This document shows positions 12,297 to 24,503 of a stretch of DNA of 64,000 bases, in pieces (the first letter of the stretch is position 1; each line of letters opens with the position of its first letter). The notes beneath the pieces were generated by a model that worked only from the letters and a program-made list of their open reading frames with translations, made no database searches and was not told the DNA's origin. The stretch covers positions 255,544-319,543 of the forward strand of contig NW_020289999.1 in assembly GCF_003144195.1 (NCBI RefSeq), read 5' to 3'. A program made the translations under genes and the position numbers. This stretch comes from Ceraceosorus guamensis (taxonomy: Eukaryota > Basidiomycota > Exobasidiomycetes > Ceraceosorales > Ceraceosoraceae).

Positions 12297-13138
12297 GGTA
12301 GTGGAAATGCTGGACTGCCTTTGGTATCAATGACGATGGCAGCGATCAGATGAGCATACTCCAGCTCGAGACTCTCTGTCGAGAGCTTCCCAATTATGAG
12401 GATGGGGCGGTCTGGTGGAAGACGAGAGGGGAGTTGAACACCTGAGTCGGACCGACAGGTGCGTTGCGGTCGATGGTTAGCCCACGCTCGCGAGATCTTC
12501 CCTTTTTGTATTAGCCAGTAGAAGCTTGTTGGATGTTACGATGCAGGTATGGTAGCAGGACCGACTGCTTGAATCACAATGTCGCTCGCGCTCGCAATCA
12601 ACTTGATGCACAGCCTGATATATGGTCTCTGCTGAGGTGGCTGTGATAGTCACTGTACCGGTAAGTGCGAGTTGCACGCTCACGTTCCTGAGATACAGTA
12701 CGGGTACGGCATGCGCGCGGGCGAGTCTTGAGTATATCAATCCTCGCGTGACTATGCATGGTGTGGCTGCATGCGCGTCAATGCGGCCCATCAGCGTTGG
12801 CTCCGATGGAGTCAAAGCTAGTCAGAGTAGTCAAGAGTAGTCACAGTTGTGAGTTGTGAGTCGTGAGTGGCGCTCCCTCGCCGCATTCGGTCACGCTTCT
12901 GGCTGGATCTCTTCCGCGCGAGAAATTTCAAGTTTGAGTACAAAGACGTCGTCCATAAGCTTCCCACCCGCGTGACGAGGTTGCTCGACCGCCATCAACA
13001 CTCACACTGCCTTAATCCCCACATTCAGCGTCAACTCTCAGGAAGTAGTTCGAGGAGGGCGCATGCTCGACAGCATCTCAACGAATCTCGGGTCTAGAGT
13101 GCCGACACGACAATCGCCTGCTTCTTCGACGACTCGTG
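12297..13138. other. Divergent promoter region, sugar transporter and PSMG3-like gene
   Basis: The region separates two divergently transcribed genes and must contain both promoters. A block at 12819-12870 is built of repeated AGTCA/GTGAGT words (TAGTCAGAGTAGTCAAGAG, then GTTGTGAGTTGTGAGTCGTG), typical of the dispersed intergenic motif of this window. No gene is seen. Confidence 0.45.
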
Positions 13139-13880
13139 ATGCCCGCCTCACTCTCCCAAAGTCCATCTTCGAATTCCGCAATCGCCACACAGCCTCGATG
13201 GACAAGAATCTGTACTAGTGCCGGGCTCAATCACTCGGACCTGTCAAATGTACCACCGCTGGACAGCCTACCTACACGCACTTCAACCCTGGATATCCAA
13301 GGTCGCAAAACCGAAGTTCTGGCCCAAGCATTCGAAGACCGGACACTGGTCGTCGTCACCCAAAGACCTGGCACGGTGGGCTATTTTGTAAGTGATCCGC
13401 AATTGTCGGGTCTCCAGTAGCTATATGCGTGGTGCAATCTGACCACACCTCCCTCGCGTTTGCGCCATCCTCGCACTACAGGTGCAAGCAACGACGTCTT
13501 CTCCAGAAAGCGCACTGCCATTAGGTCAGGGCACGTCCTACGAGCTCGATTTTGAGCGGAAAGAAGACCTCACTACTTCTGCCTCCACACATTCGCTCGA
13601 GGACTTCCCTACCCCGTTGAGCGGCACAACTCAGAAGATCCTCTTCGGTAGCACTAGAGACGAAGAAGAGGAAGCTCTGTACGGTCTTTACCTCTCCACT
13701 TTGGCTGCTGCGCTCTACAAGCAAGGAGACGCTCGTCCGCTGGTGCTAGGTCTGGCTTTGAGTGATCTACGGTCTGCTGCACAGCAGGAGGACTCGACCT
13801 CTGAAGCTGAACTCGAGAGAAGAGAGGGAGAGAGGCTGAAGGCTGTTGTTGAAGCTGTCAAGGCTTGCCGAGTCTGGTGA
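13139..13880 (+). CDS. Proteasome assembly chaperone 3 (PSMG3/Poc3-like)
   Basis: Predicted 215-residue chaperone acting in early assembly of the 20S proteasome alpha ring, usually as a heterodimer with the fourth chaperone. Exons are 13139-13387 and 13482-13880. Evidence is the family pattern: TEVLAQAFEDRTLVVVTQRPGTVG, matching the TEV...ILVVVTQ...G strand pair of PSMG3; then ILFGSTRDEEEEALYGLYLS, matching the central VLLG...H helix; and a C-terminal PLVLGLALSDL with LKAVVEAVKACRVW, matching the strongly conserved LKALREVIRVCQVW end. It has a longer N-terminus than the human protein (about 122 residues). The stop lies only 71 bases before the start of the next gene on the same strand. Confidence 0.75.
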
Positions 13881-13951
13881 GAGACTCTTCGCCCCGCACA
13901 GAGCGCTTGCCAAAACACCCAAAACGTGCGGCACAATTTGGCACAATCGTG

Positions 13952-15784
13952 ATGCCGTCGGCTTTCAAGAGGCGTGCGCCTGCCCAGCGTGTAGTCGACA
14001 CACTATTGGCAGATGCAAGCAACGATGATAGTGCCAAGTATGAGGATGTTGGATCGACTCAGTCCCACCAATCACCGACAAAGTGCAATGGCACGACAGC
14101 TGCATCCGTGCTCGTAGCGAGTAGCAAATTTATAAGCCCCACCAACTCGGGCCACGCGATTCTTGATCGGTACATTCAGCAGACCGGCTCTCTGACACAA
14201 TGGATTCCAGGAATAGATCTCGGCCACGTGCGTCCTCTTCACAACCTGCCGGCTGAGGAAATGGCGCAGCAGCAGGCAAATGCCGATGAGGCTTATCTTT
14301 TCGCTGAAAGCTTTGCTCGGCTGTCTGCTGCGCAAGGGCTGAAAGAGGGAACGGTCCTCGTTCTCGGTCCTGGCGCGAGACAATGGGCGGAGCGAATACC
14401 GGTAGATCTGACCGAAACCGCATCGCCAAGTGCTTCTGCTCCTAGACTCCAACCTCAAATTGCAGCGCCTTCACCTACACAGCCGCAGAGAGACCTGGGC
14501 AGCGCTTCCAGATATGCTGGAATTGCACCAAAGCCTACCACCGAAGGTGTGCCAGGAATGTCATTCGCCAGCTCTTCTGGAGACGCAGCTTTTGATCTGA
14601 CGAAGACGTTGGGCCACGCTAGAGTTGAGCAACTCGAGCGTGCTGAAAAAAAGCTGATGCTGTTCGATCAGCTGGACTGCCCAGCTGCAGGTGACGAAAG
14701 TGGAGAAAGGCCATACGCAGAGACTGTCGAGTCGCAAGCCTTAGCTTGGATGCGCGCAGCAATCGAAACGTAAGTGACCTGGACTCCTCATCCACCGTTG
14801 CAACCGTGCGCTCGACTGAATGACCTCCACAACAGTGATCCAGGGCGGCGTTTCCGAATTATTTTGCTCAATTTGGGCAGCTCAGCTTGGAGTCCATCTC
14901 CTCATGCCATCCTCCAACTGATGCTCTCCGTGCGAAGACTTGCGGCATCTTTCAAATCCGCGCTCATCCATGCTACTGCTCTGCTGAGCGTCGCTTCCCT
15001 GCTGTCGCGCGAGATGACTCCCGGGTGGCTCTCACGGCTTACCTCTCTGGGCAATATCTCCCTCTGCATCTCCTCATTCGGCACCTCTTCCCAGCTCTCA
15101 GATGCATTTCCTGCCCATACTGGAGCTTTACGGATATGCAACGCTTCGCCTAGCAATGCCTTTGTCGGCCCCTATGAGCAACCGGACGAGCTGGGATACA
15201 GAGCTAGGAAGCGTGGGCTGGGAGTAGGGCTGTTGCATCTGGATGTTGGAGGTGGAATTGGGGAGAGGAGGACAAAGGCTCCAGTAGGTGCGACCGGCGG
15301 CAAGGATCAGGAAGCGACGAGCCATTCAATCGACGGTCCGAAACAGGACGCGTCGAGTGCTCGACGTCCGCCAGCTGGCACGGCAGATATCGAAGATGCA
15401 CACAAAGGCTTGCATCAGCACGTAGCACAAGTATCGCTTTCTGAATCAGAAGGACGCGATGCTATCATCGGCACTCCACACTTGCTGGTAGCAGCAGAGA
15501 CGCGAGAACAACATTCGGAGCCAGGGATTGCTAGGAGTGGCGGCATCGTACGACCGTCCGGCGCATCTAAGCTCGCAAGCACCGAAGGTGCAAAGCTCGC
15601 GCTTGACGAACCAAGGAAATTGGGGGGAATTGCGGCGCTTAGAGCCAGAGGACTGACCTTCCAGGCAAAAAGGTCGGCCACCAGCATGACCAGTCTGAGC
15701 CAGCATGATACGCGGAAAGAGGGCAGTGGTAGTGACAAACCCGCACTTCGAGACCACGACCGGCCAAAGAGAGCGAACGAATAG
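13952..15784 (+). CDS. ELP4: Elongator complex subunit 4 (Elp4/PAXNEB)
   Basis: Predicted 588-residue subunit of the Elp4-Elp5-Elp6 ring that helps Elongator modify wobble uridines of tRNA. Exons are 13952-14769 and 14836-15784. The N-terminus MPSAFKRRAP resembles the usual Elp4 start. Recognisable elements are FAESFARLSAAQGLKEGTVLVLGPG, AAFDLTKTLGHARVE (for the family's FDLSKRL), FRIILLNLGSSAWSP (for RI-IPSLGSP-W), and the late block HTGALRICNASP...LGYRARKRGLGVGLLHLD, equivalent to HGLLRI-KLP...LGFKLRRKRFVIE-LHLP. The first half, normally with a GGGLPLGS-like segment, is poorly conserved, and the last 170 residues are low complexity. An upstream in-frame extension to 13865 would overlap the preceding gene and is unlikely. 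Confidence 0.8.
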
Positions 15785-16490
15785 ATGAATGGTGAGACCC
15801 TACCAATGGTCATTGAAGCCGTGAGTCGTGCGATTTATCCATAGCGTGCCTCTGAGCGAAGACGTATTTGCGACTCGGGCCCGGTGACGGCCTGTCCCGT
15901 TGCGCACCGTCTCAAGTCTGGAGGTGGCAGATGCCAGCGGACGATGTAGTTGCAGAATGTCAGCATTCCGGGGTCAAAGAACAGAGCTCTCCGTTCAAAG
16001 CACAACAACGGTCGCGCCTGGGTCGTCTGCCCTCTTTGCCCCTCCCACGCGATTGCTTGCCCTAGAGCAGTGCTCCGGGTTCGAGCGCAAGAGGGCACGA
16101 CGAGAACGGTAGCAAATCTGAGCCTACGAAGATCCCCGAACATTGCAAGTCTCACATGATCAAAGCGACTGGTCGCGAGATGATTTGTGCTGGAGGCTGT
16201 CAGGCCTTTTCGGCGCTCTTCATCTCTCTCTCTCTACGGCCTGTTGCTCCGAACGTGAGAGACATGTTGTGCTGCCTAACCGGCATCTGTCCGAAACCTC
16301 GATAGCCATACATTCCCACTCGCGAAAACACGCATTTGTTAAGATGTATTGTATTGTTGGTCGAGAGTGGTTGTACAACACGGAATACAATTGCAAGGTC
16401 ATGACCTTTGCAAGAATAGTGACGAGAGCGCTCTTCGAGAGCCCTTTGCCATGATACGAAAATCTGAACCGTAGGCCGTGACTTTGAAGC
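15785..16490. other. Convergent spacer between Elp4 and the Rad5-like gene
   Basis: Two genes end facing each other here. The region contains only overlapping short open frames without similarity that I recognise; nothing further is seen. Confidence 0.45.
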
Positions 16491-19400
16491 TCAAGACTTG
16501 GCCATCTCGTCGAGAAGCATGGCAAGATCTCCACCTGCCCGTCTGCGCTCGCCGTGATCTCCGACAGACCTAGCAAGCTCCATCTTGTGCTTTTGGACCG
16601 CAAGCATGCGCTCTTCTATGCTCTTCGCTACCACATACTTGGTGGTGATGACGGGTCTCACTTGACCCATTCTATGAACTCTATCCAATCCTTGATTCTC
16701 AGCTGCTGGGTTCCAATACGGTTCGAGAATGTATGCTCGGCACGCCTGGACCAGGTTCAGTCCAGTTCCCCCGACTTTGAGACTGACCAGGAAAACCTCC
16801 ACACTAGGATCCTCCTTGAAACGCGTAATTTCTTCGGCTCGTCGGTCTCGCGGCATCGATCCGTCCAGTCGCGCTGCGCGTATGCCAGCGCGCTCCAACG
16901 CATTGGCAACGCGATCAAGCATCTTGGTCCACTGACTGAAGACTACACTTTTGATGGGTAGGATGTTGGCCGGGCCACCAGCCTTGAGAGAAGGATGCTG
17001 AACCACCACGACAGGCTCTTTGCTCGTCTTTGTCTCCTCTTTACGTTCTTTGTCCGTAGACGGCGTCGCCTGGTGATCTAGCAGAGCCGCCTCTTCGTCA
17101 TAAAGTAAGGATGCGGGGTTGCATTTCGAAAAGGGGATCAGGTCGCTGAGAAGAGCCTGTATCTTGGTGCTCAGATCAGGACGTTCCAGAACAGGCTTGT
17201 CTGCATCGACTCCAAAAACGGGCTTGCGCCTAGTAGAGCTTCTGCCGGTGGATGAACCGTCGTAGAAGCCTCCAGTAGAGGAGACGGAATCCATTTCATC
17301 CTCTTGAATTGGTTCATCTGGGTCTTCTTGAATCTCAGCAGGTGCAAGCTGCAAGCATTCGGTAAGTGGCGCCAGAACAACATCGCACGCGGGGCACGCG
17401 ACCTTCTGGTCCGCCTTTGCTCCCTTTGGCCAACTCGAACCAGCCTTGTGGCGGAAACAAGGCGTGCAGAGAAGATGTTGGCACCTCGTCACAACTGGAG
17501 AGGAAGAAATTTTGCCAGTCTCGGTGTCTATGTGTGTGAGATCGATTCCGCATGTGCTGCACAACGCATGTTCCTCGTCGGCGAAGAGCTTGAATAGCTC
17601 CAAGGCGCGCTGGCGGGTCAAACCATCCTTTTTGATGGCATCGACTACGCCGTATCGGCCTGAACCGTCCTTCTTGCGCTTGCTGTCCTTGCTGTCATCG
17701 ACGAGAGCAAAGTGATCGCAAGACATGCGCAAATTGGAGATCTAAGCGCATGTAAAGCGGTCAGCTCAACCATCCTGAGAGTGTCACGTGCAGCAGCACT
17801 GAATCGGACTCACTTCGTGCAAGATAGTGGCATAATTGTGCTTGACGGAGTCCGTCTTCTTCATCGCTTCTATCTCTTCCTTGAAGCTTTGATGCATATC
17901 TGTGTAGACGGCACGCTCGTGCTCCGTGAATTGCAGCAGCATGGTCCGGTTGTACTTCGGCGGCAGGTTGAGCAAACGCGAGCCGTCCTTGCGCTTGCCG
18001 TCCTTGGAACGCCTCAGGGTCAAGAACTTCATGATGGTCTGAACTCGTCGCAGCGCTGTGCTGTCCAGCGGACCATTGTTTTGGTCCTTGCCTGCAGCGC
18101 GCAAGCTGCCTTTGTTCTCCTTGGATCCACAGAACTCATTCCAGATCGCCCGATCATTCAAAGGCTCGAGTCGAAGAAATTTGATGAGCGAGTAAAGATC
18201 GTCCATTCGGTTTTGCACCGGCGTTCCAGTCAAGCAAAGTCGCCTTTGGGCGGAAAGATTGCAGACCGCCTTGCTCTGCCAAGTGCGGGCTTCTTTGATC
18301 GTACTTTGAATGGATTGGCAAATGATCAGCTCTCGCAACTGTCTAGACGCAGCAGCGCCGTGCTGCACTCACTGAGCCTCGTCGAGGACGATTCGGAACC
18401 ATTCAATCCGCTGCAACGGGTTCTTGGACTCGACCATTGGTCCGGACTTGCGCCTCTTCGCACCTTTCTTGGAACTCTTTGAGCGGTACTGAGGCACACC
18501 ATTGCTGTCCAATGGCACAATATCATCATCGCTGCCTTCCGGATCATCTTGCGTATCCTCCCCCCCGTCGACATCAGACACCCACACCTTTTGCCGCGAG
18601 AACTCGTTGGCTAGGGTGGGATAGGTGGTGAAAACGATGTCGTGATTCGCAATCCAGATAGGATCTTGACTCCTCTTCTGACCATGATAGATCAATCGCT
18701 TTGGCAGGTACTTATTATGCCAGTGCTCTTTGATCTGCTCTTCCTACACGCAGGAAAACGCGCTGCAGCGTAAGCCTTCGCACAACACCTCGCTCCACAG
18801 CACGCTCATGCTCACCCAGCTAGATACCAAGGTCAGCGGCAACACAATCAAGGTGGCTCTGCTGCGAGTGCGCAAGTTGCTCTGGCGGGCACGCTCAGCT
18901 TCATCCTTCTTGGCTTGTGATTTGCTGTTTGCAGGATCTTTGCCCTTGCGGCTCGAGGCAGTCTTGGCAGCCGGGGCGCCTGGCAGACCACTAGCGAATC
19001 CTTCTTCTTCATCATCAGTTGCCTGGTTCTGGCCATTCTTCGCAGCAACCGCAGAGTCTCCGCCTTTGCCGTTGAGCTCGACCAATTTGGACTTGCCAAA
19101 GGCCTTAGCTTCGTTCCAGCTGTTGGCGATCAAGGCGATTGTGGTGATTGTCTTGCCCAGGCCCATGTCGTCCGCAAGGATAGCTCCGCGACATATCTCT
19201 GGCGGCCTACTCGTTTCACCGTTCGTGACCACGTTAGTGTACGAGACAATCTTGCCGCTTCCCGGCCGCCTTTTGGGTCTCCATAGCGAGATCGGCTCTT
19301 CTTCTTGATTGGTCGCGCCATCAGATTTGCCGTTCCGTTCTAATACATCGAATGAGCGTTCCTTCTCACGATCGAGTAAGAAAGCCAAAGCTTGCTTTTG

Positions 19401-21079
19401 ATGGGGGAAAAGGTCGGTAGTGACCACACTGTTCGCTTCGACCTCCTCCAAATCTTCTCCACTTCTCAAGCTCGCATACACAGTCTCTACCTGCTGTTTG
19501 CGCTCCTCTTCCGTCTGCTCTTTGGTTTGCACAATCTGCCCGCCCCATCCGCCAGTGAATACGGATGGGTGCATGTCAGGCCGATAGAAATTGGAGCCTT
19601 GGCCCACTGCAGCAGGGGCAGGCAAAGCGTGCTGCTGAACAATCAAACGCGGAGAGTCGGGATAGTCCAAAGCTTCGTAGATGACCGGATGCTCCAAGCT
19701 GCAGCCCTCGCGCAGTAGGCCGCTTGTCACCGTACCCATGCGGCTGTGCTCCGTGAAGATCAAAATCTCGATGGGGTGAAGGAAGAGCTGCGCGAAAGGC
19801 ACGGCACAGTCAGTTGTGAAAGCCAAGGCGCCTCGATACTTCACGAGACGCTACAGACACTCACAGCCCCACGAGCACTGTTGACAAGTTTACAACGAGC
19901 TTCACACCTAACGTCGCCTCGGTTGAGCAATGGAAGCAGCGCTCTTCGATATTTCTCGGCCAAAGCGCCAAATGCGGGCTGCATCTGGGAGGAATTTCCT
20001 GGAGGTGGAGGTGGCTTGCCCTCCTTCTCAGCTCGCTGACGAGCGATTGCATTGACCATCAAGGGCGGAAGAATGGTGCTTACTGCGAGATCCACCTGAG
20101 TCGAGCCCGTTTCAGGACCTCGCCGATTGCTGAATGACAGCAGAATGGGTCTGTAGCCAGGTTGAGACCAGAAGTGGGAGATGCTGGGCCAATGTTCTCT
20201 TCGGAATGCAGGATGTTGTGGAACGCTCTCTGGAGGTGCGTCGCCTTCGTACTGCAGCGATTCTGGCAGACCGTACATGCACATGATCACCCCATTAAGG
20301 ACACCGAGGCACACTGGCGAGTTGGTCTTCCGTCGGTCTAATTCTACCTCCTGCTCCGCTTTCTTGCTGCCCGTGACCTGCACCTCGTCATCGCTTCCAT
20401 CAGCTGTGAGATCTATTGCTGGTCTGCTTGTGCCTTTTGCAGCTTTGGGAATGCCGTTCATGATTGGCAGGCGCAGGCCATTGGATCCAGCAAAGGGTGA
20501 GGAGGATGTCCGCCCACTTTTCGACACGAGCTGCGTCGGCACACGAGCTCCGCTGCCAGTCACCATAGAAGTGGTGCGCGCAACCGGATTCGTAGACGTG
20601 AATCCTGGTCTGGGCTCGTTCGAAGACGTATCTGAAGGGCCGTCCGACAGTCTCGGTCTCTTGCTCGGCTGGGCAGGCTGAAGAACACTCGGTGGGACTT
20701 GTTGCTTCGGCGAAGTCGAAGATTGGCTATTGGATGTGGCGGAGTCAGGATGACTGGGAGATGGCTTCAAGCTTGCGGATGGAGAAAGGCTGGTGCTGCC
20801 GGATGAGGTAAAGTCAGGCGCAGCCGGCATGGTAGACGGTGCAGCTCTCTTCATTAGACGGGCCCTCCGCTCAGCTTGCCTACGCTGCTCTTCCGTCATC
20901 TCGCGCGGCTTTGGGGAGAAGTCGGCTTCTTTTGCGAGCTTCAGTGGCTGTTTCATGGCGTCTTGCGCATCCACTTCTTCAAGTCCGCCGCTGAGTGTCG
21001 GACCCTTGGCATTGCCAGGACCGGTGCCAGCGCCCACAGACCCTTCGGTGCTTTGAAGCACCTCGTGCTCCACTACCAT
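16491..21079 (-). CDS. SNF2-family ATPase with RING domain, Rad5/HLTF-like
   Basis: Predicted 1432 residues, nuclear; this class couples DNA translocation to ubiquitin ligation in damage tolerance. Exons from the start are 21079-19865, 19787-18816, 18743-18373, 18303-17814 and 17741-16491. After a disordered N-terminus with an IDLTADGSDDE motif comes a conserved segment in the place of a HIRAN domain (CLGVLNGVIMCMYGLPE), weakly recognisable only. Helicase motifs: DLFPHQKQALAFLLDRE, DDMGLGKTITT near residue 618, IVLDEAHTIKE formed across intron 3, and LTGTPVQNRMDDLYSL. A C3HC4 RING (CSTCG, RCQHLLCTPC, CPAC, about residues 1075-1130) sits between the helicase halves, as in Rad5, HLTF and Rad16. 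The second half has SVVFSQWTKMLDRV, LVSLKVGGTGLNL and DRVHRMGQ. Rad16 or Uls1 orthology is the alternative. Confidence 0.88.
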
Positions 21080-22364
21080 GATGTTTCGCACGAGCTGACA
21101 CCGCACTCCGGAGATTCGAAGATCGTCGTGAGAGGTTAGCGACGTGATCTTATCCTTGCAACGCCACCTGACAGCAAGTCGCCGCTAGTGGCGCAAACGT
21201 CACCTGCTAGCGCAGGGTAAGGCCAACAAAGCTGCCGTCTATACAACAGTCTTGAGAGAAGGAGCAGCGCTGATCGGCTATGTATGATCCTCTAACACAT
21301 GCCTATAGCACTTGCCTTCTGGCCAGTGCCTGCCTCGGCTGGATGTCGACGTGGTGCTGGGGCTCTAGACCGGACAAGATGAGATGCTGCTGCACCGAGA
21401 GGCAAGCTAGCTGTGCTTCTACAGGCCTCGGACACGCGCAGAAGGAAGATGTGGATGCGGTGCTTGCACGAGCAAGTAGTAGAGTGCTATATTCGTGAGT
21501 GATGGGTATATATGGATGGACGAGAATTTGATGAAGTGTACGCAGAGGCGAGAGATGATGCGCTGCCAAATCTTAGAGGCTCACTTTGAGCGACCTTCTC
21601 GATCGATTTTGTGATGAGGGGTCCTTCTTGTGCTGCGCGCGGCAGCGTCGCGTATAGCACCTCGGTCGGCCTTAAGATTCATCAAGGTATCTACGATTAC
21701 TCATGCGGGCGGGCGCCGTGCGCCCATTTCCGCATCACGCTGTTAGACTCGCGATTTTGAAGAGGCATTGCAGCATATGCAGCGCGTAAATTGTGAATCA
21801 CAAATCACGAATGATCATCATCAATCACAAGTCTCACCAGGCATGCAGGCTTTTCGTTCATCATCATTAGTGTGAGTGTGGCTGCTATAGCTGGAGCTTG
21901 CGATGTGCGACCTTGACTCGAGGTAGGGGCGAACTTCTCTGCTCCAGACACAAACGTGTGAATCAATTCAGCAATCTTGATGAATGTGTGATGTGGGAGC
22001 TGTGCAGAGCGACACGTGACCCCCACTTGCGAGACGAGTCGCGGCAGGGTCCGCGACGATGATGAGTCAGCAAACCCTCCTATTCTCGAGTTGGGTCGTG
22101 ATTGACGAGCCTTTTCAATTCAAGATTGTGAATCTCTACTGAGACTGCGACTCCAATTTGCGACACCGGCCGCAGAGGTAATCCTTCTATCACGGAGATA
22201 CACCGCCCAGCTCTCGGCTCACTCGGGTGCTGTTGCGCTCTTCACTCGACCGTTACATCCGGTCTGAGCCCTCAAACTACAATCAAAGCACGCGCAGCAT
22301 TTTCAGATCTTCATGATTCCTTCCATCCGCACTATAAATTTCCATCGCCATGACTCCTCTACAC
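21080..22364. other. Spacer upstream of the Rad5-like gene
   Basis: Contains the promoter of the Rad5-like gene and the 3' region of the quinolinate phosphoribosyltransferase gene. Around 21785-21840 the sequence is a string of GTGAATC/AATCACGA/ATGATCATCA words; similar words recur near 22060 and 22110-22140. No gene is seen. Confidence 0.45.
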
Positions 22365-23729
<1,365 letters not shown>

Positions 23730-24503
23730 GATGCGCAGCGTGGTAGGGCGGTTTTGAAGCTGGCGCGTTGATCACATGCAGGGTGGGCCAAAACAGCGAC
23801 CAAAGATATTGATGACGACCGAATAGATGCTCGCGCGACCTCCAAAGATTGATCTCAAAGTCTCAAGACTCAAGACTCACGACTGCATGCAGATCTGATG
23901 AGGATGTGCTTTTGTATATGTATCATCCCGCCTGGGCCGCGCACAGAGAAGAACCTTAGTCCTTGATTTGAATCTTTATCACAATTTTTGATTTGACTGT
24001 ATCACCTGAATCCCCCATTTGATTCAAATTCAAGATTGTAAATTCTGTTTTCTGCGTTGAAGCTTTGTTCAAAGGTTCACTTTCAGACGGGAGTTCCTTA
24101 TTCTGATCGGAATTTAGGATGTGTGTCCCAAACACGATTCTTCATTAATACTTGGCGAGACCCTCGAGACGCGTTTCCAAAAGCTGCGTTTAAAATGAAG
24201 TTCTCTCGCACGCACGCGCCCGCCGCCGGCTGTCGGAGCGCAACAGACATGCATTTGTTGCTGTGGACGCGCGTGAGCGCGCTGCGAGATGAGACTCGTC
24301 AGACCGAACGAGCTGCTGGTCGCTGCACGCGCGAGTCTTTGAGTATCAGCACCTGAGCAGCATGATCATCACGCGCGCTCTGTCTGCGCGTCAACACGTC
24401 GCCATCGCTCATCACAGCTCTTCTGCTCCCACCGTCCACCAACATCTCACAACCATAGACAACCTTCGTCACTTATCCACTCGTCACTCTAAACACACAC
24501 AAG
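23730..24503. other. Divergent promoter region, QPRTase and beta-tubulin
   Basis: Carries both promoters. At 23861-23884 there is a tandem of TCAAGACTCAAGACTCACGA, and 23960-24060 is AT-rich with repeated GATTTGAATC/TTCAAGATTG words. The 100 bases before the tubulin start are C/A-rich, consistent with a fungal 5' leader. Confidence 0.5.

Noticed and set aside
12867-13097. 76-codon frame with FWLDLFRARNFKFEYKDVV
   Set aside because: Begins with GTG, has no ATG or splice support, and sits where the PSMG3 promoter should be.
13865-13951. Upstream extension of Elp4
   Set aside because: It would overlap the PSMG3 coding end and starts without conservation; MPSAFKRR at 13952 fits the family start.
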